Positions 56,940-64,000 of a stretch of 64,000 nucleotides of DNA are shown here, piece by piece. Every line of letters begins with the position of its first letter. Within the stretch, counting starts at the first letter, position 1. The stretch lies in assembly GCA_038249135.1 (NCBI GenBank), contig JBBRWO010000001.1, forward strand, positions 1-64,000, given 5' to 3'. The DNA is from JBBRWO01 sp038249135 (lineage in GTDB: Bacteria; Actinomycetota; Coriobacteriia; Anaerosomatales; JAAXUF01). Made by a program: the position numbers and the translations under genes. The notes beneath the pieces were generated by a model that saw only the letters and a program-made list of their open reading frames with translations, searched no databases and was not told where the DNA came from.

Positions 56940-58307
56940 GTGTCTTCGCCCATTTTTGGTGTCATGGTTCCGCATCCACCGATCTTCGTCGAGTCTGTCG
57001 GGGGAGCAGAGCGACATCGAGCTGATGCATCGCTCAGCGCCTTGGCTCTCGTCGCGAGGGCCATTGCTGCTTTCCGTCCTGACACGTTGATCGTTATGTC
57101 GCCGCACGCACCAGCGGTGTATGACACGTTCCTGGTGGACACCTCGGATGTGATGCAGGGGTCGTTGGCCGAGTTTGGAGACGTCACTCCCCTGCAGTGG
57201 CAGGTCGACACCGAACTCGCCAGGAAACTTGTGAGCGCCGTTGACCGGGCGGGGATTCCCGTCGCCCCGCGTGACGCGGATACACGGCTTCGGCCGGGAT
57301 GGCTGGATCATGCCTCCCTTGTGCCGCTCTCGTTCTTAGACCCGCAACATGCGTTCAAGATCGTGGTTCTCTCGTTGTCTTACCTGTCGTTTGCTTCTCA
57401 TCACGAGATGGGTCAGGTGATCCGAGAGACGGCGGAGTCTCTTGGCCGCAAGGTGGTGTTCGTTGCCAGCGGCGATTGCTCTCATCGGCTTACGCCCGAA
57501 GCGGGAGCTGGCTACTCGCCGCAGGGCCAAGAGTTCGATGAGGCACTGGTTGCACTGGTGAGATCCGGCGACCTCAGCGCATGTGCGGGATTGGACCCGG
57601 CCCTCATTGAAGCGGCTGGTGAGTGCGGATTGCGTTCATTCGTCACACTCAGTGGGTTCGCGGGAGATGATCCGGTTCCCACGAAACTCCTCTCGTACGA
57701 AGGGCCGTGGGGCGTCGGGTACCTCACGGCGATGGTGGGAGACGCCGCTATTGCGTCGGCTGTTCAGGACGATGATCGCGATTCGAGGCAATCTTCGCCG
57801 GAACCGGAGAGCGAGATCGTCACACTGGCGAGGAGCACCCTCGGCGCGTACCTCAAGGACGAATCGCCGCCGGCGCCGGTTCTGACCGATCCTACGTATC
57901 CGCTACGCGCAGGAGCGTTCGTTTCGCTGCATCGGGAGGGCCGACTTCGAGGCTGTATCGGGACAATTTCACCGACTAAACCGACGCTCGGCGAAGAAGT
58001 AGCGCACAATGTACTCGAGGCCGCTTTTGAAGACCCGCGCTTTGACGCTCTGACGGCCGAGGAATTCGGCGATCTGGAGATGAGTGTGGACGTGCTTCAG
58101 CCGGCCGAGCCAGCGACGATTGAGGATCTCGATCCCGCGCGCTTTGGCGTGATTGTGACCGCTGGTTACCGAAGAGGACTGCTGTTGCCCGATCTCGATG
58201 GTGTCGACGACACCGCGACGCAGCTCGATATCGCACTACAGAAAGCAGGCATTCGCCCCGATGAAGATTTCAGTATCGAACGGTTCCGAGTGGACAGGTT
58301 CCACTGA
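56940..58307 (+). CDS. AmmeMemoRadiSam system B-A fusion (MEMO/LigB-like + AMMECR1)
   Basis: The 455-residue protein joins two domains. Residues 1 to about 270 are a class III extradiol-dioxygenase/MEMO-like domain (FGVMVPHPPIFVESVGG, VMSPHAPAVYD, ASGDCSHRL). Residues about 295-455 are AMMECR1 (GAFVSLHREGRLRGCIGTIS near 350 with the conserved LRGCIG core). With a radical-SAM protein these parts form the AmmeMemoRadiSam system of unknown chemistry; the radical-SAM member is not next to this gene. GGGAGGT lies 4 bases before the GTG at 56940. The 3' end overlaps the chosen miaA start by 47 bases. Confidence 0.9.
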   Translation: MSSPIFGVMVPHPPIFVESVGGAERHRADASLSALALVARAIAAFRPDTLIVMSPHAPAVYDTFLVDTSDVMQGSLAEFGDVTPLQWQVDTELARKLVSAVDRAGIPVAPRDADTRLRPGWLDHASLVPLSFLDPQHAFKIVVLSLSYLSFASHHEMGQVIRETAESLGRKVVFVASGDCSHRLTPEAGAGYSPQGQEFDEALVALVRSGDLSACAGLDPALIEAAGECGLRSFVTLSGFAGDDPVPTKLLSYEGPWGVGYLTAMVGDAAIASAVQDDDRDSRQSSPEPESEIVTLARSTLGAYLKDESPPAPVLTDPTYPLRAGAFVSLHREGRLRGCIGTISPTKPTLGEEVAHNVLEAAFEDPRFDALTAEEFGDLEMSVDVLQPAEPATIEDLDPARFGVIVTAGYRRGLLLPDLDGVDDTATQLDIALQKAGIRPDEDFSIERFRVDRFH

Positions 58308-59280
58308 CGCAGCGGCCGCTGCCGCGCCACGGAGTCGGGATGTCGCACCACCGGTCGCGTCCACACGCGTGTTGGTCGTCGTCGGTCCGACGGCTGTTGG
58401 TAAGAGTGCGCTCGCCGAAGAGTTGTGTGTTCGTCTCGGTGGTGAGATCGTCTCTGCAGACTCCATGCAGGTGTATAGAGGAATGGATATCGGTACCGCA
58501 AAGACACCTCGGGACGTCCGACGAGTTCCCTATCACTGCATCGATGTCGTCGATCCCGGTGAATCGTTCTCTGCCGCGGTGTTTCAGGATTGCGCCCGAA
58601 CCGCAATCGCGGACGTTGGCTCTCGCGGTGTGTTGCCAGTTGTGTGCGGCGGTACCGGACTGTACGTCCGCGCAGCTGTGGACTCGTTCGACTTCGCCCC
58701 GGGCGGGCAGGCGAGCAATCCTGCTCGGGCAACCTACGAGACGTTCGCAGCCGAGCACGGCGCCGAGGAAATCTACGCGTTGCTTGAAGAACGCGACCCT
58801 GACTCCGCAGCGCTGATTCATCGCAACAACACGCGAAGAATCGTCCGTGCACTTGAAATGCTCGACGAGGGCGTCTCATACGCTGACCAGAGATCCGGTT
58901 TCGCAGTTCGCGAGAGCGTGTACGACACGCGGCTTGTCGGGTTGACGATGAATCGCGAACAGTTGTATCAGCGAATCGATGCTCGTGTGCAGGCGATGGT
59001 CGATGGAGGGCTCCTTGGCGAAGTCGAGCGTTTGCTTGAAGAGGGTTTCCGAGATGCGCTGACCGCGTCTCAGGCGATCGGATACAAGGAACTTGTACCT
59101 GTGGTTGAGGGTGAGGCTGACCTCCATTCAGCGATAGCCGATATCGCGCAGGCTTCTCGGCGTTACGCAAAACGGCAGCTCACGTGGTTCAACGCCGATC
59201 CCAGAATCACATGGATCGATGTCACCGAACGCAACCTCTCGGAGACGGCGGATGCTGCTCTCGATGCGATAGACTGGTAG
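58261..59280 (+). CDS. miaA: tRNA dimethylallyltransferase MiaA
   Basis: MiaA adds a dimethylallyl group to A37 of tRNA using dimethylallyl diphosphate. The core is clear: VLVVVGPTAVGKSALAEELC with the P-loop near residue 42, IVSADSMQVYRGMDIGTAK, YHCIDVVDPGESFSAAVFQ and SQAIGYKELVPVVEGE. The start is uncertain. ATG at 58261 gives 339 residues with a 36-residue Ala-rich leader and overlaps the previous gene. GTG at 58369 would give 303 residues, close to the family norm, but neither has a good RBS. The dimethylallyl donor comes from the dxr/ispG pathway. Confidence 0.92.
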   Translation: MKISVSNGSEWTGSTDAAAAAAPRSRDVAPPVASTRVLVVVGPTAVGKSALAEELCVRLGGEIVSADSMQVYRGMDIGTAKTPRDVRRVPYHCIDVVDPGESFSAAVFQDCARTAIADVGSRGVLPVVCGGTGLYVRAAVDSFDFAPGGQASNPARATYETFAAEHGAEEIYALLEERDPDSAALIHRNNTRRIVRALEMLDEGVSYADQRSGFAVRESVYDTRLVGLTMNREQLYQRIDARVQAMVDGGLLGEVERLLEEGFRDALTASQAIGYKELVPVVEGEADLHSAIADIAQASRRYAKRQLTWFNADPRITWIDVTERNLSETADAALDAIDW

Positions 59281-59328
59281 ACCAGCGGCTAAGGTGGTCG
59301 CACTTGACCTGTGAGGGGTGTCGGCACC

Positions 59329-60216
59329 GTGGATTTGGCTTTTGTGAAGATGCATGGCCTTGGCAATGACTTCGTCGTCATGGAGGACCTCGCAGAGGAA
59401 CTCGATCTATCGCCTGAGGCGGTAGCTTGGTTCTGTGACCGTAACTTCGGAATCGGCGGCGACGGACTGATTTTGGTTCGACCCGCAACGACGCCGGAAG
59501 CTGACTTCTTCATGCTGTACTACAACTCGGATGGGACCACGGCCGAGATGTGTGGCAACGGAATCAGATGCTTCGCGAAGTATCTGGTCGATCACGAGCT
59601 CATTCCCGCGGATCAGAACTCGGTGCGGGTAGAGACTCTCGGCGGCGTTAAGCCGATCGAGATCACCCGCGCTTATGACGGCACCCTGTACCTCGCGACT
59701 GTCGATATGGGCCTGCCCGGGCTGTTGCCCGAGCAGGTACCGACGCAACTCGGCTGCGAGGCTCCCGGTGATCCGGTCGTCGGCTGTGAGCTGGAGACCT
59801 CGGCTGGTACCTTCTTGGTCACCTGCATCTCGATGGGTAATCCTCACTGCATCCTGTGGGTGGATGACGTCGAGACCGCTCCGGTGCCGGAAATCGGACC
59901 GATAATCGAGAATCACCCTGCGTTCCCCAACAAGACCAACGTGGAGTTCGCTGAGCTGATAGACGACGGCTTCGTCCGACTCCGTGTGTGGGAGCGCGGC
60001 GTGGGGGAGACCCTGGCGTGTGGAACGGGTGCCTGTGCCACTGCGGTCGCCGCCTCTTTGACGCTGCGAACAGGGAGAGAGGTCACGGTCGAACTCCCCG
60101 GTGGTGACCTCGAGATACGTTGGGCCGAGGACGGCGCCGTCTACATGACCGGACCTGCCGAGGAAGTGTTCGCGGGCTCGGTTGTCATCTCAGAGGACGA
60201 CGAAGACGGCGAATAG
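59329..60216 (+). CDS. dapF: diaminopimelate epimerase
   Basis: DapF interconverts LL- and meso-diaminopimelate. The 295-residue protein has FVKMHGLGNDFVVME near the N-terminus. The first catalytic Cys is in NSDGTTAEMCGNGIRCFAKY and the second in ERGVGETLACGTGACATAVA. The GTG at 59329 has GAGGGGTG 9 bases upstream and gives the standard start; a GTG at 59311 is less likely. dapL follows 150 bases later, so the two last DAP steps sit together. An acidic tail ends the protein. Confidence 0.96.
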   Translation: MDLAFVKMHGLGNDFVVMEDLAEELDLSPEAVAWFCDRNFGIGGDGLILVRPATTPEADFFMLYYNSDGTTAEMCGNGIRCFAKYLVDHELIPADQNSVRVETLGGVKPIEITRAYDGTLYLATVDMGLPGLLPEQVPTQLGCEAPGDPVVGCELETSAGTFLVTCISMGNPHCILWVDDVETAPVPEIGPIIENHPAFPNKTNVEFAELIDDGFVRLRVWERGVGETLACGTGACATAVAASLTLRTGREVTVELPGGDLEIRWAEDGAVYMTGPAEEVFAGSVVISEDDEDGE

Positions 60217-60366
60217 TTGTCGCTTCACATCCGCACGTTACGGTGCCGGCTCGTTCCTTCTGTAACACGATGGCAACCTGAAGGGACGCGGCCGAGTGAT
60301 ACCATGTCACCCACGGCGCTCCGGTGCCGTTGTTCTGCACACTCAGACTGAAGGGGAGAGCACCCA

Positions 60367-61527
60367 GTGAGAACTGCTCAGCGCATTGACAATCTGCCTC
60401 CGTACCTGTTCGCCGAGATCGACCGCAAGAAGGCGCTCCTTACGGCGCAGGGCATCGACGTCATCTCTCTCGGCATCGGTGATCCCGATACCCCGACGCC
60501 CGATCACATCGTCGAGGCGATGATCGAGGCGACCAGGAACCCTGCGAACCATCAGTACCCCAGCTATGTTGGTTCGCCGCGCTACCGGGCTGCTTGCAGT
60601 GAGTGGATGAAGCGTCGTTTCGACGTTGAAGTCGACTCCACCACGGAGATGCTCGCGCTCATCGGCAGCAAGGAGGGCATCGCCCACTTGTTCACCGCGT
60701 TTGTCGATCCCGGCGAGTACACGCTTGTTCCAGGTGCCGGCTACCCCGTCTACTACACGGGCGGCGTAATGGTCGGCGGAGAGACCCACTGGATGCCCAT
60801 GACCGAGGAGAACGGTTTTCTCGCGGACTTCGAGTCGACCCCTCCTGAGGTGCTCGCCAAGGCGAAGATGATGTTCCTCAGCTACCCCAACAACCCGACG
60901 TCGGCCATCGCCAACGATGAGTACTTCGATCGCGCAATCGCCTTCGCTAAGAAGCACGACCTGCTTATCGTGCATGACAACGCGTACTCCGAGATCGGCT
61001 TTGACGGCTACGTCGCCTCAAGCTTCCTCCAGCGTCCGGGTGCGATGGACGTTGCAATCGAGCTCTTCAGCTGCTCAAAGGCCTACAACATGACCGGTTG
61101 GCGTGTTGCATTCGCATGCGGCAATGCCCAGGCAATCAAGGCGCTTGGAACGGTCAAGTCGAACATCGACTCGGGCGTGTTCACGGCTGTCCAGGATGCC
61201 GCCATCGAAGCTCTCCTCGGACCGCAAGATTCCGTGGCCGAGCTCAACGCCATGTACCAGCGTCGTCGCGACTTGGTTCTCGATGCGCTTGCGAAGATCG
61301 GTATCGAGGTTCCGTTCAAGCCTGTCGCCACTATCTACGTATGGGCCAAGGTGCCCGATGGCTACACCTCCGCGAGCTTTGCGGCCAAGATCCTGGAAGA
61401 GGCGCATGTCATCGTTGCGGCCGGATCCGCTTATGGACCTTCCGGTGAAGGCTACATTCGCATTTCGCTTACGACTCCGGATGACCGCCTCGAGGCGGCC
61501 ATCGAGCGTATCAAGAACTCACTCTAA
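60367..61527 (+). CDS. dapL: LL-diaminopimelate aminotransferase
   Basis: DapL makes LL-diaminopimelate from tetrahydrodipicolinate and glutamate in one step, bypassing DapD/DapC/DapE. The 386-residue fold-type I PLP enzyme has ISLGIGDPDTPTPDHIVEAM near residue 37, YPSYVGSPRYRAACSEWMKR, LSYPNNPTSA and VHDNAYSEIGFDG. The PLP Lys is in SCSKAYNMTGWR near residue 240. YP-x-Y-x-G-x-xx-Y-R-x-A is typical of DapL and related class I aminotransferases. The GTG has AAGGGGAGA about 8 bases upstream. Proximity to dapF supports the call over a general aspartate aminotransferase. Confidence 0.88.
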   Translation: MRTAQRIDNLPPYLFAEIDRKKALLTAQGIDVISLGIGDPDTPTPDHIVEAMIEATRNPANHQYPSYVGSPRYRAACSEWMKRRFDVEVDSTTEMLALIGSKEGIAHLFTAFVDPGEYTLVPGAGYPVYYTGGVMVGGETHWMPMTEENGFLADFESTPPEVLAKAKMMFLSYPNNPTSAIANDEYFDRAIAFAKKHDLLIVHDNAYSEIGFDGYVASSFLQRPGAMDVAIELFSCSKAYNMTGWRVAFACGNAQAIKALGTVKSNIDSGVFTAVQDAAIEALLGPQDSVAELNAMYQRRRDLVLDALAKIGIEVPFKPVATIYVWAKVPDGYTSASFAAKILEEAHVIVAAGSAYGPSGEGYIRISLTTPDDRLEAAIERIKNSL

Positions 61528-61542
61528 GGAGGCGCTGCGCCT

Positions 61543-62847
61543 TTGGGCGAACGCCAGTCACTCCAGGCTCGGGAAGAACTCCACGAGCACCGCGAACGTG
61601 CGGTGCTCGTTGGCATGGACAGGGGCCGCACCGACTGGCCGATAGATGAGTCGCTCGCGGAACTCGAGAGGTTGGCCGACACTGCCGGTGCCGACGTCGT
61701 AGCGACCGTGGTCCAGCGTATGGATCGACCGAGCCCGCGCACCTTCATCGGCTCAGGCAAGGCCGAGGAGGTCGCTGCACTCGTCAAGGAGCTTGACGCG
61801 TCGCTGGTCATCTTCGATGACGACCTGACTCCGTCGCAGCAGGCGAATCTCGAAAACGCGATTCCCGAAACGAAGATAGCCGACCGTACCGGTCTCATAC
61901 TCGACATCTTTGCGCTTCACGCGAGCAGCCGAGAAGGCAAGCTGCAGGTTGAGCTTGCTCAGATGGAGTACCTGCTCCCGCGTCTTCGAGGTCTGTGGAG
62001 GCATCTGGACAAGTACGCAGGCGGCGGGGTCATGACGCGCGGTCCTGGCGAGTCGCAGCTCGAGACCGATCGCAGGCTGGCGCGCAAACGGATCAGCGAA
62101 CTGAAGCGGGAGCTCAAGCACGTCTCTGGCGAGCGGGAGCTGCAGCGCAAGTCGCGAGCGCGAAGCGGGGTGTTCCGCGTGGCGCTGGTGGGCTACACCA
62201 ACGCCGGTAAGTCCACTCTGCTCAACGCCATCACCGGTGCAGGAGTGTTGCAAGCCGATATGCTGTTCGCCACGCTTGACTCGACCACACGGCGAATGTC
62301 GCTTCCTGAGGGCCGCGAAATCACCCTCACCGACACCGTCGGATTCATCAACAAGCTCCCTCACGGGTTGGTGGAGGCGTTCAAGTCGACACTCGCCGAG
62401 GTAAACGAAGCCGACCTGTTGTTGCAGGTAACGGATGCCGGGTCATCTCAGCGAGAACCGCAGATGCAGGCGGTCCGAGAGGTGCTCCAGGAGATCGGAG
62501 CACACGAAGGACCGAGCGTCGTGGTATTCAACAAGATCGACACCCTGACCCATGAAGAGCGCTCCACGCTCACAGGTCGTTATCCCAACGCCGTGTTGGT
62601 TTCCGGAATCAGCGGCGAGAGTCTGGATGTACTTCTCACGAGAATAGCCGAGGAGGCGTCGCGTGGGAGTGTGACGATGAGCGTGCTTGTGCCCTACACT
62701 CGCGGCGATCTGGTCCGAATGGCCCATGAGCGCGGCCAGATACTGAGTGAGCGGCATTCCGAGGAGGGAACTCGACTGGTCGTCAGGGTGGACGCCGAAC
62801 TATCGGCGCGTTTCGCCGAGTTCGCCGTGGAGCCTGAGACCGAGTAG
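61543..62847 (+). CDS. hflX: ribosome-associated GTPase HflX
   Basis: HflX is a GTPase that splits stalled 70S or 100S ribosomes under stress. The 434-residue protein has an N-terminal HflX domain (ERAVLVGMDRGR, RTFIGSGKAEEVAALV). Next are a coiled coil with RGPGESQLETDRR and the G domain with Walker A GYTNAGKSTLLNAITG near residue 216, DTVGFI and VFNKIDTL. The most natural start is TTG at 61543, 10 bases after AAGGAGG; the next ATG (61618) would cut into the conserved N-terminal domain. The gene is 15 bases after dapL. Confidence 0.94.
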   Translation: MGERQSLQAREELHEHRERAVLVGMDRGRTDWPIDESLAELERLADTAGADVVATVVQRMDRPSPRTFIGSGKAEEVAALVKELDASLVIFDDDLTPSQQANLENAIPETKIADRTGLILDIFALHASSREGKLQVELAQMEYLLPRLRGLWRHLDKYAGGGVMTRGPGESQLETDRRLARKRISELKRELKHVSGERELQRKSRARSGVFRVALVGYTNAGKSTLLNAITGAGVLQADMLFATLDSTTRRMSLPEGREITLTDTVGFINKLPHGLVEAFKSTLAEVNEADLLLQVTDAGSSQREPQMQAVREVLQEIGAHEGPSVVVFNKIDTLTHEERSTLTGRYPNAVLVSGISGESLDVLLTRIAEEASRGSVTMSVLVPYTRGDLVRMAHERGQILSERHSEEGTRLVVRVDAELSARFAEFAVEPETE

Positions 62848-62887
62848 CAGGGCACACTGAGACCGCCCGTAGAGCCGCTTCCGGCTT

Positions 62888-63511
62888 CTACAGGCGCCTG
62901 AAGAGCGCGACGACTTTGCCCAGGATGCTGACATCACGGGCGTAGATCGGCTCCATTGACGAGTTCGCCGGCTGGAGTCTGATGCGGTCCGCTTCTCGGT
63001 AGAACGTCTTGACCGTGGCGGAGTCATCGAGGAGAGCTACCACGACGTCTCCGTTCTCGGCGGTCTGCTGCTGCTTGACGACCACGAAGTCGCCGTCAAG
63101 AATGCCGGCCTCGATCATGGATTCGCCCTTCACCTTGAGGATGAAGGTGGAGTCATCTGCCATCTCCGCAGGCAGCGACATCGTCTGCTCTATATTCTCG
63201 GCAGCCAGCAGCGGGACTCCGGCTGCGACGGAACCGACGATCGGGACAGCTCGGACTGACCCGTAGTCGATACCTCGGTCCGAATCTCGATAGTCGAGGA
63301 CCTCGAGTGCCCGTGGTTTCGAAGGATCTCGCCTTAAGAACCCCTTGGTCTCAAGCGCAGCCAGGTGCGAGTGAACCGTGGACGAAGACGACAGGCCGAC
63401 GGCTTCGCCGATCTCTCGTACGCTTGGCGGGTAGCCGCATCGGTGTATCTCACCACGTATGAAATCGAGAATCTCCTGCTGGCGCTTAGTCAGTTCCCGC
63501 TGGTAGGCCAT
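62888..63511 (-). CDS. lexA: LexA repressor
   Basis: LexA represses SOS genes and cleaves itself when RecA filaments form. The 207-residue protein has a winged-helix DNA-binding domain (TKRQQEILDFIRGEIHRCGY, SVREIGEAVGLSSSSTVHSH). The cleavage site Ala-Gly is in VGSVAAGVPLLA near residue 96. The catalytic Ser in VKGESMIEAGILDGD near 130 and Lys in ATVKTFYR near 167 are present. The ATG at 63511 has GAGGGAG about 7 bases upstream; a longer in-frame form from 63640 would cover the operators and is rejected. It is divergent from a LysM gene, as lexA-yneA is in Bacillus. Confidence 0.97.
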   Translation of the reverse strand: MAYQRELTKRQQEILDFIRGEIHRCGYPPSVREIGEAVGLSSSSTVHSHLAALETKGFLRRDPSKPRALEVLDYRDSDRGIDYGSVRAVPIVGSVAAGVPLLAAENIEQTMSLPAEMADDSTFILKVKGESMIEAGILDGDFVVVKQQQTAENGDVVVALLDDSATVKTFYREADRIRLQPANSSMEPIYARDVSILGKVVALFRRL

Positions 63512-63528
63512 GAGAGCTCCCTCTGTAT

Positions 63529-63542
63529 CGAACAGGTGTACG
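63529..63542. promoter_or_regulatory. LexA-type box 1 (lexA side)
   Basis: CGAACAGGTGTACG matches CGAAC-N4-GTTCG with one mismatch. It lies at the predicted lexA transcription start, just downstream of its -10. Confidence 0.75.
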
Positions 63543-63548
63543 CGAATA

Positions 63549-63577
63549 AGTGTAGACGCGATGACTCGCGTAAGCAA
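63549..63577 (-). promoter_or_regulatory. lexA promoter
   Basis: On the - strand TTGCTT (63577-63572) and TACACT (63554-63549) are separated by 17 bases. LexA-type boxes overlap both ends, as expected for autorepression. Confidence 0.65.
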
Positions 63578-63588
63578 ACACCCGTTCG
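63575..63588. promoter_or_regulatory. LexA-type box 2 (lexA side)
   Basis: CAAACACCCGTTCG matches CGAAC-N4-GTTCG with one mismatch. It overlaps the -35 of the lexA promoter. Confidence 0.75.
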
Positions 63589-63596
63589 ACTCATTG

Positions 63597-63625
63597 TTGC
63601 GCAGCGAACACGTGTTCGATATAGT
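63597..63625 (+). promoter_or_regulatory. promoter of the LysM (yneA-like) gene
   Basis: TTGCGC (63597-63602) and TATAGT (63620-63625) are 17 bases apart. A perfect LexA-type palindrome fills the spacer and a second box lies at the predicted transcription start. Confidence 0.6.
63605..63618. promoter_or_regulatory. LexA-type box 3 (yneA-like side)
   Basis: CGAACACGTGTTCG is a perfect 14-base palindrome of the CGAAC-N4-GTTCG type, located between -35 and -10 of the divergent gene. Confidence 0.92.
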
Positions 63626-63633
63626 GGGATATG

Positions 63634-63647
63634 CGAACACACGTTCG
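63634..63647. promoter_or_regulatory. LexA-type box 4 (yneA-like side)
   Basis: CGAACACACGTTCG has both perfect CGAAC/GTTCG arms. It lies at the predicted transcription start of the divergent LysM gene. Confidence 0.9.
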
Positions 63648-63723
63648 AAGTTTCAAGTCCGAATGTCAGAGCCAACATTTACGGTGTGCTCAGACATGTT
63701 GAGACTGCGGCAGGGGAGACACG

Positions 63724-64000
63724 ATGGCATCAACGACACACACAACCCGAGTGGCACGGTCACGACCTTCCAGGCACGGCGCGGAGTCGGCGCGGACGGC
63801 AGTAAGTGAAATCCGAGTTATCGCCGAGGTAGCCGCACTTCTGGTGATCATCGTGCTCCTCATCGCCATACCTGTTCTTTCGCGCCATGCCAAAACCAGT
63901 AGTTCTTCAGAAACCACCAAGGTCCTGATTCAGTCCGGAGACACACTTTGGACCTTTGCGCAGTCGAACCCGCAACCCGGCTTGAGTACTGCACAGGCCG
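63724..64000 (+). CDS. LysM membrane protein, YneA/DivS-like SOS cell-division inhibitor (partial)
   Basis: The gene runs off the window; 92 residues are visible. A basic, polar N-terminus of about 30 residues precedes one membrane helix (residues 36-52, VAALLVIIVLLIAIPVL). A Ser/Thr linker follows, then the beginning of a LysM peptidoglycan-binding domain (VLIQSGDTLWTFAQ from residue 67). AGGGGAGA lies about 5 bases before the ATG. This layout and the divergent position beside lexA match Bacillus YneA and the DivS/Rv2719c genes of Actinobacteria, which stop division during the SOS response. Two LexA boxes in its promoter support that. Sequence similarity to YneA is limited, so function is inferred. 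Confidence 0.8.
   Translation, partial: MASTTHTTRVARSRPSRHGAESARTAVSEIRVIAEVAALLVIIVLLIAIPVLSRHAKTSSSSETTKVLIQSGDTLWTFAQSNPQPGLSTAQA

Noticed and set aside
62869..62891. A hairpin between hflX and lexA as a terminator
   Set aside because: The stem is bulged, overlaps the lexA stop codon and has no T-tract on either strand.
1..64000. CRISPR arrays, insertion sequences, prophage, tRNA/rRNA genes and toxin-antitoxin pairs
   Set aside because: None was seen; the window is nearly all conserved housekeeping genes with short gaps.

Overview
The window is a gene-dense (about 95% coding), high-GC bacterial chromosome segment. It carries 61 recognisable protein genes, all on the + strand except an acyltransferase gene and lexA. 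I see no tRNA or rRNA gene, insertion sequence, prophage or CRISPR array. GTG starts are common. The mix of genes (WhiG/FliA-type sigma factor next to rpsB, RNase Y plus RNase J, folate-dependent TrmFO, SpoVS, LL-diaminopimelate aminotransferase, Actinobacteria/Bacillus-type LexA boxes) suggests a deep-branching actinobacterium, most likely of the class Coriobacteriia. That placement is inference; no rRNA is present to confirm it.

Layout. 1-8.2 kb: rplS, rnhB, yraN, comM, dprA, trmFO, xerC, a FliA/WhiG-type sigma factor and a receiver protein with a C-terminal zinc-ribbon-like motif. 8.2-16.9 kb: rpsB-tsf, then pyrH-frr-uppS-cdsA-dxr-rseP-ispG (translation, isoprenoid and phospholipid precursors, regulated membrane proteolysis). 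17-20.5 kb: an apparently lineage-specific insert with a DUF485 protein, an ActP-like solute:sodium symporter, a universal stress protein and a small Rossmann protein. 20.5-33.7 kb: proS, then rimP-nusA-ylxR-infB-rbfA-nrnA-truB-ribF, rpsO and pnp (translation initiation, ribosome maturation, RNA decay). 33.7-42.4 kb: a reverse-strand acyltransferase, an M16 peptidase, lysine/DAP genes dapB-lysC-dapA with a RibD/DHFR-like gene, rnj and uppP. 42.4-51.2 kb: ftsK, rodZ-like, yajQ, rimO, pgsA, cinA, recA, recX. 51.5-64 kb: rny, a GHKL ATPase of unknown role, spoVS, a PHP phosphoesterase, miaB, an AMMECR1/MEMO-type fusion, miaA, dapF, dapL, hflX, then lexA divergent from a truncated LysM gene resembling yneA.

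Gene order is strikingly like the Bacillus subtilis arrangement trmFO-codV-...-sigD-...-rpsB-tsf-pyrH-frr-uppS-cdsA-dxr-rasP-proS-...-rimP-nusA-...-truB-ribF-rpsO-pnp-...-mlpA-...-dap genes-...-spoIIIE-...-pgsA-cinA-recA-rny-...-spoVS-...-miaB, so departures from it are informative. The main ones are the actP insert, an acyltransferase between pnp and the M16 peptidase, a GHKL ATPase where ymdB lies in Bacillus, and the absence of ylxQ, ylxP and polC.

The most notable signals are: (i) a lexA/yneA-like divergent control region with four LexA-type boxes, two per predicted promoter; (ii) RibF with an acidic repeat and a duplicated C-terminal domain that roughly doubles its length; (iii) the orphan GHKL ATPase between rny and spoVS; (iv) NusA with a Cys/His-rich C-terminal motif; (v) a terminator-like hairpin in the rimP-nusA leader; and (vi) a receiver/zinc-ribbon protein beside the sigma factor. 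LexA boxes at recA, lexA and the yneA-like gene together outline an SOS regulon core within the window.
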